From: Vibrio sp. 16
GTDB taxonomy: Bacteria > Pseudomonadota > Gammaproteobacteria > Enterobacterales > Vibrionaceae
Direction of reading: 5' to 3'
Length of the DNA stretch: 64,000 bases
Assembly: GCF_963681195.1 (NCBI RefSeq)
Contig: NZ_OY808997.1
Coordinates: forward strand, 992,001 to 1,056,000
The notes under the pieces are model-generated. The model was not told the DNA's origin. It saw only the letters and a list, made by a program, of their open reading frames with translations, and did not search any database. Shown here in pieces: positions 56,259 through 64,000 of the stretch (position 1 is its first letter; each line of letters opens with the position of its first letter). The position numbers and the translations under genes were made by a program.

Positions 56259-56750
56259 ATGAAAATGAATCACGTAGGCATCATGGTTGGCGACATGGAC
56301 AAAGCGGTCGAGTTTTACACCAAAGCACTCGGTCTTCGTATTGTTATGAACAACACCAAAGTGATTGAAGAACGTGAAACTGCAATCGGCCGCATGTGTA
56401 TCGCTGTATTCGGAGAAGGCTTTAAAGGCTTTAACATCGCTCACCTTGTGACTTCAGACGGTATTGGTGTTGAACTATTCGAAATGGAAGAACGTCAAGA
56501 TCGTCACGACGTAGATTTCTCTCGCTTAGGTATCTTCCATTTCTGTCTACAAGTATCAAAAGAACAATTTGCAACGGCGATTAAACGCGTTGAAGAGTTT
56601 GGCGGTAAGGTTCGCATGGATATTATGCGTTACCATCCAGAAGATGAGCTAAAACAAGCGCAAATGGTGTATCTAGAAGACCCATTTGGCAACTTATTTG
56701 AGTTTTACTCGCACTCATATGAAGAAACTTACGCTTCAGACTACGAATAA
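56259..56750 (+). CDS. VOC-family (glyoxalase-like) metalloprotein
   Basis: This 163-residue protein has two beta-alpha-beta-beta-beta units. The N-terminal NHVGIMVGDMDKAVEFYTKALG and C-terminal FHFCLQV plus LEDPFGNLFEFY supply the His/Glu metal ligands of the vicinal-oxygen-chelate fold. The reaction (glyoxalase, dioxygenase or other) is not predictable. The ATG at 56259 has GGAG 6 nt upstream. Confidence 0.86.
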   Translation: MKMNHVGIMVGDMDKAVEFYTKALGLRIVMNNTKVIEERETAIGRMCIAVFGEGFKGFNIAHLVTSDGIGVELFEMEERQDRHDVDFSRLGIFHFCLQVSKEQFATAIKRVEEFGGKVRMDIMRYHPEDELKQAQMVYLEDPFGNLFEFYSHSYEETYASDYE

Positions 56751-56760
56751 CCCTCTGAGT

Positions 56761-56797
56761 AGCATGCTGGCGATTTGTTCAGCATGCTTTCCCCTTT
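56761..56797 (+). terminator. Terminator after the VOC gene
   Basis: AGCATGCTG pairs perfectly with CAGCATGCT around a 10-nt loop; a T/C-rich tract follows. Beyond it, about 250 bp to the next gene hold nothing I recognise. Confidence 0.7.
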
Positions 56798-57046
56798 GTT
56801 CTCCTACGCATTCATACGGTAAAGAACTAACCCGAAGGGAATTCTTTTATATTTCAAAATAAATTACCTTTGAGTTAAATGCATAGCTATTCAACAACAG
56901 TACTTTTGGACTAGTCTGCTCACAAAAGCAACGATTCTCGTTTTAATTATGTGATCTTGAGCCCGATACAATCTTGATTCCCGCAACTAAAAGCATACTA
57001 TGGTCTGATATTCGCTATAGAGCATATTAATGCAGGAAGTAAGGAC

Positions 57047-58084
57047 ATGGAGCTAGATATATTTCATCCTTCTCGACATTTACGTCGGGCTGTCCTTTTT
57101 TGGTTAAGCCTTATGCTTGCCTGTATGTCTGCAATTTTTAGCATTTTCAACTTTTTAGACGGTGCAGAACCGATTCAAATATGGCCTTTAGCGACGTTTA
57201 GCCTTATCTCGCTGTTTGTTAGTTACAACACCTACCAACACTCTTCAGGCGCACCGTTAACAGTGAGTTATGTGTTCACGCTGATATCTCTAGTCACCTA
57301 TGCGACCTTCGTCTACCCCTTATCCTATGGCTTGTTCACTTGGGCTTGCTTGTTCCCTGTCTTGTTCTATCTCATATTGGGGAGGCGCAAAGGAACGCTC
57401 GCGACCGGGGCGGGTTTTTTGACCGTTTTAATGACGGTTAGCTACAAAATCATTGAATGCAGTTTTGTTGATAGCGCTCATCTAGCGATCAATTTCGCCC
57501 TGACCTTTTGTTGTATTTGGCTTACTTCCCACATTCTGGAAGTGAAACGAAAAACCTCTGAAGCGTCATTAGGGCAGCTTGCTTCACGGGACTCGCTTAC
57601 AGGTGTCTACAATCGTCATGCACTGGTGCACAATTTCAACCGCTATCACAATGAAAGTGCAAAAGTTCCGTTATCTCTTTTGATATTAGATTTGGATTAT
57701 TTTAAGCAAGTGAATGACCAATATGGGCATGATGTCGGCGATAAAGTCTTAGTTGAAACCGCAGCGTTGCTGGATGCATTATGCGATGAACATTTAGTCT
57801 ATCGCATAGGTGGGGAGGAATTTTGTATCGCGCTGCACAACTCAAACCTACAGCACGCTAAGTATAAAGCTGAGCTTATTCGCCAAGCCATTGAGCAATA
57901 CTCTTTCAGTGGTGCGGAAGCCCCCATTAAACTCACCGTGAGTATTGGTGTCTATGAGTGCCACCACTTTGATAGCTTGGAGTCTGTGCTAAAAGAGGCC
58001 GACAAAGAGCTATACAAAGCGAAGAAAAATGGTCGAAATCAAGTGATGGTAAGTCAGGAGGTAGTGACCTCAGCCAGTTCTTAG
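57047..58084 (+). CDS. Membrane diguanylate cyclase
   Basis: This 345-residue protein has five to six membrane helices (about 15-160), a linker, and a GGDEF-family catalytic domain (about 175-340) with intact RIGGEEF (255-259). It makes c-di-GMP from GTP. No RxxD inhibitory site precedes the motif. AAGGAC precedes the ATG. It is the second predicted c-di-GMP synthase in the window, but it has no EAL domain. Confidence 0.93.
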   Translation: MELDIFHPSRHLRRAVLFWLSLMLACMSAIFSIFNFLDGAEPIQIWPLATFSLISLFVSYNTYQHSSGAPLTVSYVFTLISLVTYATFVYPLSYGLFTWACLFPVLFYLILGRRKGTLATGAGFLTVLMTVSYKIIECSFVDSAHLAINFALTFCCIWLTSHILEVKRKTSEASLGQLASRDSLTGVYNRHALVHNFNRYHNESAKVPLSLLILDLDYFKQVNDQYGHDVGDKVLVETAALLDALCDEHLVYRIGGEEFCIALHNSNLQHAKYKAELIRQAIEQYSFSGAEAPIKLTVSIGVYECHHFDSLESVLKEADKELYKAKKNGRNQVMVSQEVVTSASS

Positions 58085-58200
58085 TCACTAATCCTAACCA
58101 CTAGATCCTTAACCTTTGCTTGATGTGATAAGCGCTCGAGGAATTACTTTCTTAGGAGCTCGCGCTTAACGAGTGTCAGTTTCTTCTTATCTTGAAGGCT

Positions 58201-58860
58201 CTACGATGCCTCTTCATCAAAGACCACATTATAGTTTTCTGTGTAGGTACAATGAGGCTGACGGCTACACGTAAAGAAACGACGCCCTTTGTGTTCACCT
58301 TGGCTAGCAATTTTGATCACCATCGGGCTACCGCAGCGCTTGCAAAATCGAACTTCTTTTTCTGGCTCGATAAGATCAATATGCGCCGCCAGTAAGCGTC
58401 TTAGTCGTCCGACTTGATAGCTGTGCTTAATACTCGCCCCAATCAAAGGCACCCCAGCAGACTTACAAACGTGCATCAAGAGCTTTTGTCGTTCGACCTT
58501 CCCTTTATCCAGCTCTTTGCCGTTATCGAGTTCGATCACTACTCTCGGATGCAAGGTACGTGGGTCACACACGACGAAGTCAAAGTAGCTCTTTGCGATG
58601 CGATTGTTTGCAATAAACCATTCTTTCTTATTGGTTGCCAACGGTGCGATGGCATTGCTCATGTTGACTTTGGCTAACACGACGCCATGTTGACCGACCG
58701 CGGTAACCAAAGCGTTATAAAAGGCAGACTCTTGCATATTGAGCAAAGGTCCTTTCTTTTTGTAAGCACTGTCTTTTAACTCATCTTGCTTAAGGTATCG
58801 CTGCTGCACAACAAAGAAAAAGATCACCAAGATAGCAACAACAATAAAAACACTTTCCAT
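58201..58860 (-). CDS. Membrane-anchored DUF2726 protein with zinc ribbon
   Basis: This 219-residue protein has an N-terminal membrane segment (VFIVVAILVIFFFVV), a DUF2726 domain (about 45-165: DFVVCDPRTLHPRVVIELD, a restriction-endonuclease-like core with RQKLLMHVCKSAGVPLI), and a C-terminal topoisomerase-type zinc ribbon (CKRCGSPMVIK with CSRQPHC). A role in DNA handling at the membrane is plausible but not shown. Confidence 0.83.
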   Translation of the reverse strand: MESVFIVVAILVIFFFVVQQRYLKQDELKDSAYKKKGPLLNMQESAFYNALVTAVGQHGVVLAKVNMSNAIAPLATNKKEWFIANNRIAKSYFDFVVCDPRTLHPRVVIELDNGKELDKGKVERQKLLMHVCKSAGVPLIGASIKHSYQVGRLRRLLAAHIDLIEPEKEVRFCKRCGSPMVIKIASQGEHKGRRFFTCSRQPHCTYTENYNVVFDEEAS

Positions 58861-58930
58861 CGAAGACTCACCGGTTAAAACATGTCTAAAGGTTTATTAT
58901 TAGATTTTATACGCTTACAGCAAGATCCGG

Positions 58931-59737
58931 CTAGTTATTTTGCGATTTGGCGTTCGGGGTGGTGAGTCGAATAACGACACGCTTGGCTGGGTCTACGACT
59001 TGAAACGTTCGTCCCCAATGCTTAGTGATGATCTTATCGAGCAGCCCAGAACTTTTCGCTTTCCGAAGCGCACGCTCTATGATGGGCTGGTATTCTTTTG
59101 CTTGCGGTGACAAATAGAAATAAAAATCTCGATCATATTGCAGCATTAAACGCTGCTCAATCGCCAAATGAGGGTTAAGCTCCGCCTCAGACACGATCTC
59201 ATTAAGTCCCCTTGGAAAGTAGTTCACTTTTCCATCCGTAGAAATCAGCCTGTAAAGAGAGCGCCACTCACCATCGGCGAGATAAACTGGGAGTTGATTG
59301 GTTTTCCACACTGCGACATCAAACCAGTTAATACCGAGCCCCGCCACTAAACCCGAACGTTGCAGTTCATCGAGGCTATTTACTGCATCAAATTGTGATT
59401 GTAATTGAGGAGGGATGAGTAAGATCCGTTTGCCAATCATTCCGTTGGTTAACGGCACAGGTACCACAACGAACCTTTCGTCTCGCTCTGGTGTGGGTAG
59501 TAACCAAGTGAGCGTGAGCGCTCCACTCTCAACCATTTTAACCACGCGTTTCTGAGGAATATGCTCACTAGGGCTTGAGATCGACACTTTGTAACCGAGA
59601 TCGGTTAACGACTCAAACAATAACTCGTGATAAAAGGAGTGACCGCCATCCAATTGTGAGGACAAACTGAGTTTTATCTCTTGGTTCGCAGCGACCATTT
59701 GAGCAACGAACAAAAGGAAAAGAATTGAAACTCTCAT
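58931..59737 (-). CDS. Periplasmic solute-binding-like protein (SBP family 3)
   Basis: This 268-residue protein has a signal peptide (cleavage after VAA near residue 17) and the two-lobed amino-acid-type binding fold, ending ALRKAKSSGLLDKIITKHWG. No transport genes adjoin it. It lies on the same strand as the two-component system upstream (59974-62273), 236 bp away. It may be an orphan sensor. The ligand is unknown. Confidence 0.75.
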   Translation of the reverse strand: MRVSILFLLFVAQMVAANQEIKLSLSSQLDGGHSFYHELLFESLTDLGYKVSISSPSEHIPQKRVVKMVESGALTLTWLLPTPERDERFVVVPVPLTNGMIGKRILLIPPQLQSQFDAVNSLDELQRSGLVAGLGINWFDVAVWKTNQLPVYLADGEWRSLYRLISTDGKVNYFPRGLNEIVSEAELNPHLAIEQRLMLQYDRDFYFYLSPQAKEYQPIIERALRKAKSSGLLDKIITKHWGRTFQVVDPAKRVVIRLTTPNAKSQNN

Positions 59738-59973
59738 ACACCCTCCTAAGCGGCTGGAAATGTTTTAGTAAACTTATCTTGGCAAACTCCCAACCAAAAG
59801 TGACAACGTCATGTGACAGCTAATCAAAATAGCCTTCAATACGTGAAGCTGTTGCGTGCAACGCTCCATCTTATAGTGTCCGCCCTATTGAGCGAATAAA
59901 CTGACACGAGCCACTCTACAACTTTAGAGGTCGATACCTAAAACGTCTAGGTGAGAGTGAGGAATGGTTGTTC

Positions 59974-60657
59974 TTATTGAGATCTTCTGTAACTTCTCTC
60001 TGGACGTCCTACTGAGCCATAGTTCAGATCAGCTTCTAACTCTCCAGTGCTAATTAAATACTCCAGATAACGGCGCGCCGTTGTTCGACTGGCACCGATT
60101 CTCTCGCCAGCTTCATCGGCCGTTAAGCTTATCGGCTCTTGGAATAACGCTTTTATTTTATCCAAGGTGACGCCATCGATTCCTTTAGGCAGTCGATTGA
60201 CGGAAGGTTCGTGAATGCTGGTAGATTGCAGCATTTTATCAACGATTGTTTGGTCTAAATCAGAAGCACGCGTCAGTTGCTGTTTTTGCTCGACGTACTT
60301 AGCTAGGGCCGCCTCCAATCGCGGAAACATAACGGGCTTAAGTAAGTAATCAACGACGCCACCACGCATTGCCATTTGCAGCGTATCCACATCTCTTGCG
60401 GCGGTAATCAAAATTACATCACATTGAAGACTTTTGCTGCGCAGCTCATTGAGGATCTCTAAACCTGAACCATCAGGAAGATGAACATCGAGCATAATCA
60501 GATCAGGTTGCAATATCTCGAGTTGAATATTGGCTTCCATCTTAGTGGTACAAATACCGATCACTTCATAACCACCAATTTGCTCCAAGTACTTTTGATG
60601 CAATTGCGCTATGGCAATATCATCTTCGATGATCATCACCTTTGTTTGCTTGCTCAT
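59974..60657 (-). CDS. CitB/DcuR-type response regulator
   Basis: This 227-residue regulator has a receiver with D57 (LIMLDVHLPDGSG) and a C-terminal winged-helix-like domain (TADEAGERIGASRTTARRYLEYL) as in CitB/DcuR/DpiA. It overlaps the kinase gene by 4 nt. It probably controls use of a carboxylate; no matching transporter is in the window, so the target genes are elsewhere. Confidence 0.9.
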   Translation of the reverse strand: MSKQTKVMIIEDDIAIAQLHQKYLEQIGGYEVIGICTTKMEANIQLEILQPDLIMLDVHLPDGSGLEILNELRSKSLQCDVILITAARDVDTLQMAMRGGVVDYLLKPVMFPRLEAALAKYVEQKQQLTRASDLDQTIVDKMLQSTSIHEPSVNRLPKGIDGVTLDKIKALFQEPISLTADEAGERIGASRTTARRYLEYLISTGELEADLNYGSVGRPERSYRRSQ

Positions 60658-62273
60658 ACCACATCTTCCTTCGGTAAATACACCGTCATTCTTGCTCCAT
60701 TATCCTTGTTATTGACCATTTCCAGCTCGCCCCTATAGCGCATCGCCAACTCATTAACTAAATACAAGCCGACGCCTCGGGTTTCCTGATCTTTGGTAGA
60801 GACTCCTCTCTCAACCAGTGATTCTGGCGTTATGGTATCGGGTAAGCCGCATCCACGATCCAACACTTCCAAAATGATTTCATTGCCATAATCACTGATG
60901 GAAACTTCAACCTTACGCCTAATGGCGTTAAACGCGGAGTCTTTGGCCATCGCTTCTCTAGAGGCATCAAAAGCATTGTCGATTAAGTTACCTAAAATCG
61001 TTACCACATCTTCGGCGTTAATTCGATCCGGCAGAGGAAGTAGCCTTGATCCTTCTTCAACCATCAGCTCGAGGCCAAGTTCTCTCGCTCTCTCTGTCTT
61101 TCCGAGTAACATACCCGCAATGAGTGGTTCTTTAATGGTTTCACGCAAAAACTCGATAATCGCTTGGTAATGGGCGGTTTCTTGACCAATTAGATGTTGA
61201 ACAGCTTCGAGTTCTCCCATTTGAACCATGCCACTGATGGTGTTGAGTTTGTTGCGATGCTCATGTGTCTGAGAGCGCAATAGGTCTGCGTATTCTTTGG
61301 TTTTTGCGAGCTGCTCGGTCAATTCGGTCAAATCATCTTTGAGTCGGAAACTTGAAACCGCACCGACCACTTTTCCATCAACGATGATTGGACTGCGGTT
61401 CGCAATTAACCTTTTTTGGTTTAAATAGAGGTTGATATCGTGGTCGGTTCGCGCCGTTTGAAGAACCGATTGCAAGTCGCTATCAGGGAGTACTTCACTC
61501 AATGGCTTGTTGATAGAGTCCGCTTTATTAATATTCAGGATCTGACAAGCACTACGGTTTATCGATCGGAGTCGACCATCACCGTCAATACTCAGTATTC
61601 CTTCTTTTAATGTTTCCAACGTAACATCAAGCTCAACATACAAACGCCCTATCTCTTCTGGCTCAAAACCTAGAATGGCTTTTTGAAAACGTCGAGAGGC
61701 GTAGCTCGACAAAATCGCATTGGCGGCAACGACGGCAAGCGCCATCAAAATAAGATAAAGCAAGAAGGGTTCGATTCGATCTTGAAGTCTATCTAGCAAA
61801 TAGCCGACAGATACTACCCCAATAATATTTCCGTCAGAATCAAATACTGCCGCTTTTCCCCTCACAGAGTAGCCCAATGACCCTTTAGCAGTGGAAATGT
61901 ATGCCTCACCATCCACTAATGCACGCTTGTTGTCACCGCCTTTCATCGGTAAACCAATGCGCTCATCAACAGGGTGAACGAGCCGAACGCCATTTTCGTC
62001 ACCGATCACAATGAACGCCGCACCGACAAGCTGAGTCAGGTCCCTAAATCGCTGCTGTTGATCCGGTGTCACGCCCGTTTCGATTGCATCAATCACATAT
62101 TGGGATCTCGACAAAAAAGAGGCCAAACCTAACGCTTTCATTCCCATCTCTTCTTCCTGAGAATGCTTCACATAGATAAAGCCCGCTGCCACGAGCAATA
62201 GTAGCTCGATCAATCCAGACAGCGTCATGATAATCAACATTCGCTTACGAAAGCTGATACTGCTCCATTTCAT
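60654..62273 (-). CDS. CitA/DcuS-type sensor histidine kinase
   Basis: This 539-residue kinase has membrane segments near 12-34 and 170-192, a periplasmic PAS-like (sCache) domain between, a cytoplasmic PAS domain (about 215-320), and the CitA-type dimerisation motif THEHRNKLNTISGMVQ with the phosphoacceptor His. The ATPase has NLIDNAFDAS and GVGLYLVNEL. The family senses citrate, C4-dicarboxylates or similar in the periplasm. Its ligand here is unknown. Confidence 0.91.
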   Translation of the reverse strand: MKWSSISFRKRMLIIMTLSGLIELLLLVAAGFIYVKHSQEEEMGMKALGLASFLSRSQYVIDAIETGVTPDQQQRFRDLTQLVGAAFIVIGDENGVRLVHPVDERIGLPMKGGDNKRALVDGEAYISTAKGSLGYSVRGKAAVFDSDGNIIGVVSVGYLLDRLQDRIEPFLLYLILMALAVVAANAILSSYASRRFQKAILGFEPEEIGRLYVELDVTLETLKEGILSIDGDGRLRSINRSACQILNINKADSINKPLSEVLPDSDLQSVLQTARTDHDINLYLNQKRLIANRSPIIVDGKVVGAVSSFRLKDDLTELTEQLAKTKEYADLLRSQTHEHRNKLNTISGMVQMGELEAVQHLIGQETAHYQAIIEFLRETIKEPLIAGMLLGKTERARELGLELMVEEGSRLLPLPDRINAEDVVTILGNLIDNAFDASREAMAKDSAFNAIRRKVEVSISDYGNEIILEVLDRGCGLPDTITPESLVERGVSTKDQETRGVGLYLVNELAMRYRGELEMVNNKDNGARMTVYLPKEDVV

Positions 62274-62445
62274 AGCCTCTCCTTAACTCGACTATAGGCT
62301 ATCACTGTTGCCGAGTCTGTCCGAGTTTGTCGTAGCGAAATTGTGAATGAAGTGTGTGTATGATTTGTTGTTTTTAGCCATTTTTATAACTAAAACGAAT
62401 TAACCAGATGACACACCAAACCTACGAGCAGAAACTCATCGTTTA

Positions 62446-62459
62446 TTGATTACGATCAA
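62446..62459 (+). promoter_or_regulatory. Perfect FNR box upstream of the 74-aa gene
   Basis: TTGAT-TACG-ATCAA matches the FNR consensus exactly. It is centred at 62452.5, about 62-64 bp before the start predicted from the TATAAT at 62504-62509. This is the class I activation position (-61.5). Confidence 0.75.
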
Positions 62460-62503
62460 TCTTTTTTATGTTCATTTTTTGCGCTATTTACGCAATCCTC
62501 TTG

Positions 62504-62509
62504 TATAAT
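62504..62509 (+). promoter_or_regulatory. Sigma-70 -10 element of the 74-aa gene
   Basis: TATAAT is preceded by TTG. The -35 is poor (TTGCGC, 19-bp spacing), as expected for an activator-dependent promoter. The TTGCG-N7-CGCAA repeat overlaps the -35 zone. Confidence 0.55.
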
Positions 62510-62596
62510 TATTAAGCAGCGCAAACGCGCGCAACGTATTTGGCTACGCAGCAAAAAATAACACTCTATAATCGCTGCTTTTTTGAGGGAATCGAA

Positions 62597-62821
62597 ATGA
62601 AAAGGGACATATTTGGGATCTGCCTTTCACGCTCTATGCTGTCTAGTAATTTATCTGGCACTTTCACTCATGTTAGGGCTTATGCAAGATCAAATCGCGA
62701 AGACGATGCGAAGGTGATGCACGCTTTCCCCCAACTATCCGGGAAAGAGATCTTGGCTAACATGGAGTCATCTAACTCGTTACTGTGGCGTGCTGAATTT
62801 GCTTGTTTAGAACAAAAATAG
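62597..62821 (+). CDS. Small protein of unknown function (74 aa), possibly FNR-controlled
   Basis: I do not recognise a family. The 74-residue soluble product is basic in its first half, with two cysteines, an FPQLSGKEILANMESS segment and no signal peptide. The ATG at 62597 has GAGGGA about 6-7 nt upstream, and a strong terminator follows 38 nt after the stop. A sound promoter, a ribosome-binding site and a terminator together make it a credible gene. Confidence 0.65.
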   Translation: MKRDIFGICLSRSMLSSNLSGTFTHVRAYARSNREDDAKVMHAFPQLSGKEILANMESSNSLLWRAEFACLEQK

Positions 62822-62858
62822 TGCACTGTGAATCGCGCAAGATTCAACCTTTCGACGA

Positions 62859-62882
62859 AGAGAAGCTCAGCTTCTCTTTTTT
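62859..62882 (+). terminator. Terminator after the 74-aa gene
   Basis: AGAGAAGC pairs with GCTTCTCT around TCA, followed by TTTTTTATT. Confidence 0.9.
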
Positions 62883-62988
62883 ATTGCCTGCAAATCCTAG
62901 AAGCAAATGAGTCACGATAAGACTTTGCTAGATCTTCACACCCAACAGAGCTAAAGTTACTGATATCTATGTTAACTGGCTGATAAAT

Positions 62989-63507
62989 ATGAAAAGAATC
63001 ATTCTATTCATTGCACTTATATTTCTCCACGGCTGTACGGCAATTCCTGAGCGGGTAAAGCCCGTCTCTGATTTTGATGCCAATCGTTACCTCGGCACAT
63101 GGTATGAAATCGCTAGGCTTGACCACAGCTTTGAACGTGGGCTGACGAATGTCTCGGCAAACTATTCGTTTAACGACGATGGCACCATTAAAGTCATCAA
63201 CCGAGGTTGGAGCGAAAAAGATCAAATCTGGAATGAAGCCATCGGCAAAGCGAAGTTTGTTCAAGACGCTGATGTCGGTCATTTGAAAGTTTCCTTTTTT
63301 GGGCCGTTTTACAGCAGCTATGTCGTCTTTTATCTCGAACCGGATTACTCAACTGCGCTTGTTTCTGGCTATAACAATGAGTATTTCTGGATTCTATCTC
63401 GCAACACCACCATTCCAGATTACAAGCTGAATAAATATCTCCGCATTGCCGAACAAGCAGGGTTTAACACCGAGTCATTGATTTTTCCGTTTCGCTCGGC
63501 CGAGTGA
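62989..63507 (+). CDS. blc: Outer-membrane lipocalin
   Basis: This 172-residue lipocalin has a lipobox (LHGC, Cys16), the first conserved motif NRYLGTWYEIARLDHSFERG, and later YSTALVSGYNNEYFWILSR. Blc-type proteins bind lipids at the outer membrane. It shares its last 33 bp with the convergent gene at 63475. Confidence 0.92.
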   Translation: MKRIILFIALIFLHGCTAIPERVKPVSDFDANRYLGTWYEIARLDHSFERGLTNVSANYSFNDDGTIKVINRGWSEKDQIWNEAIGKAKFVQDADVGHLKVSFFGPFYSSYVVFYLEPDYSTALVSGYNNEYFWILSRNTTIPDYKLNKYLRIAEQAGFNTESLIFPFRSAE

Positions 63508-64000
63508 CCAAAGTGCGGTGAATAAACTTCTCAATTGAATTTTAGTGACGCGCCAATGCGTGGACGGCGTGCGAGGGGTGGTTTCGATCAGGTATCGATA
63601 GGTTTCCTTATCAAAAGTCACCTCCCCTCCATGCGCTGCCAGTAGACGCTTCGGAGCCATTTCAAATACCCTTTTTACTGAAGCTCGGTACTGATTCGGG
63701 TGGAATATCGGAAAGGGAGAGATCAAACGCTGCTTAACTTCAACAATTAGATCCGCCACATAAAGCAGGTCTTGTTCGCGGTGGTATAGTGACAAGTCTC
63801 TATCGGTGTGACCTGGTGTTTCAATTACCCGCCAATCTTCAAATCCGGGTATAACATCGCCCTCTCTAACCCTTACCTGAGGATGTAAATGGCGACTATA
63901 CCAAAGGTTTCTCTTCGGCTGATTCTTGCGCTTAGCCACCCACATGGCCAATGCAATATCCGTTAGGTGCATAATGAAACCATCTGGCCCCGAGTACCAC
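63475..64000 (-). CDS. Metallo-beta-lactamase-fold hydrolase (partial, 5' end outside window)
   Basis: The open frame continues past 64000; the visible 174 codons are the C-terminal part. Motifs are ETPGHTDRDLSLYH, LLYVADLIVEV and LLAAHGG, giving the later metal ligands (His, Asp and His). The first HxHxDH motif should lie outside. The substrate is unknown. Its 3' end overlaps blc by 33 bp. Confidence 0.85.
   Translation of the reverse strand, partial: WYSGPDGFIMHLTDIALAMWVAKRKNQPKRNLWYSRHLHPQVRVREGDVIPGFEDWRVIETPGHTDRDLSLYHREQDLLYVADLIVEVKQRLISPFPIFHPNQYRASVKRVFEMAPKRLLAAHGGEVTFDKETYRYLIETTPRTPSTHWRVTKIQLRSLFTALWSLGRAKRKNQ

Larger units (their letters stand above)
62274..62596. other. Divergent spacer between the sensor kinase and the 74-aa gene
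   Basis: This region holds a perfect FNR box (62446-62459), a TTGCG-N7-CGCAA inverted repeat (62479-62495) and a TATAAT -10 element. No extra coding region is evident. An in-frame start at 62540 for the small gene has no good ribosome-binding site. Confidence 0.6.

Noticed and set aside
58129..58168. Imperfect hairpin after the diguanylate cyclase gene
   Set aside because: Bulged stem, 15-nt or longer loop and no T-run; not convincing as a terminator.
1..64000. CRISPR arrays, insertion sequences, prophage or toxin-antitoxin genes
   Set aside because: I saw no spaced direct repeats, transposase, phage or toxin-antitoxin reading frames.

Overview
The window is chromosomal DNA of a Vibrio species. 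The norM, ribE, nagK, nirBD and tRNA-Val genes look vibrio-like by family recall, and an 18-kb cluster has the order of the syp (symbiosis polysaccharide) locus of Vibrio fischeri. I cannot name the species: NorM and several other products differ clearly from the V. parahaemolyticus proteins I remember. I see no insertion sequence, prophage, integron or CRISPR array. Coding density is high and the content looks core or stable-accessory.

Layout. 1-858: partial ABC-F ATPase (YbiT type). 1030-9668: a sigma-54-dependent two-component system (kinase and regulator) divergent from a tungstate ABC transporter (tupABC), continuing into molybdenum cofactor genes (mobA and a fused mobB-moeA). 9708-20271: housekeeping genes on both strands: two GNAT acetyltransferases, nagK, tapT, a fatty acid hydroxylase, a chemoreceptor, an NlpC/P60 lipoprotein, a fructosamine-kinase-like protein, ribE and norM. 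20366-22219: a DUF3080-type lipoprotein and a periplasmic DNA ligase (LigE).

22503-43898 is the syp-type cluster, sypA-D, F-R. It encodes regulators (SypA, SypF, SypG), envelope export proteins (SypB, C, D, O), glycosyltransferases (H, I, J, N, P, Q, R), a flippase (K), a polymerase/ligase-like protein (L) and an acyltransferase (M). A PhnD-like periplasmic binding protein lies where sypE sits in V. fischeri. Four sigma-54-type promoters, before sypA, sypI, sypM and sypP, each have a TCA-N3-TGA palindrome about 93 bp upstream of the predicted start (two flanking copies at sypA). This is the expected layout for SypG control.

After two identical tRNA-Val genes come a beta-barrel candidate, a Na/Pi cotransporter, and a second PhnD-like binding protein paired with a GGDEF-EAL protein (47213-50293). 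Then come DUF2986 and NYN-domain proteins and the nitrite assimilation group (cobA, nirC, nirD, nirB), with a candidate FNR site upstream of nirB. The end holds a VOC protein, a diguanylate cyclase, a DUF2726 protein, a periplasmic binding protein, a CitA/DcuS-type two-component system, a small ORF with a perfect FNR box upstream, a Blc lipocalin, and a partial metallo-beta-lactamase-fold gene running off the end.

The most interesting items are two periplasmic-binding-protein signalling arrangements (one in the biofilm cluster, one with a c-di-GMP enzyme) and the tungstate/molybdenum-cofactor operon. That operon has a consensus sigma-54 promoter and two matching 17-bp inverted repeats upstream.
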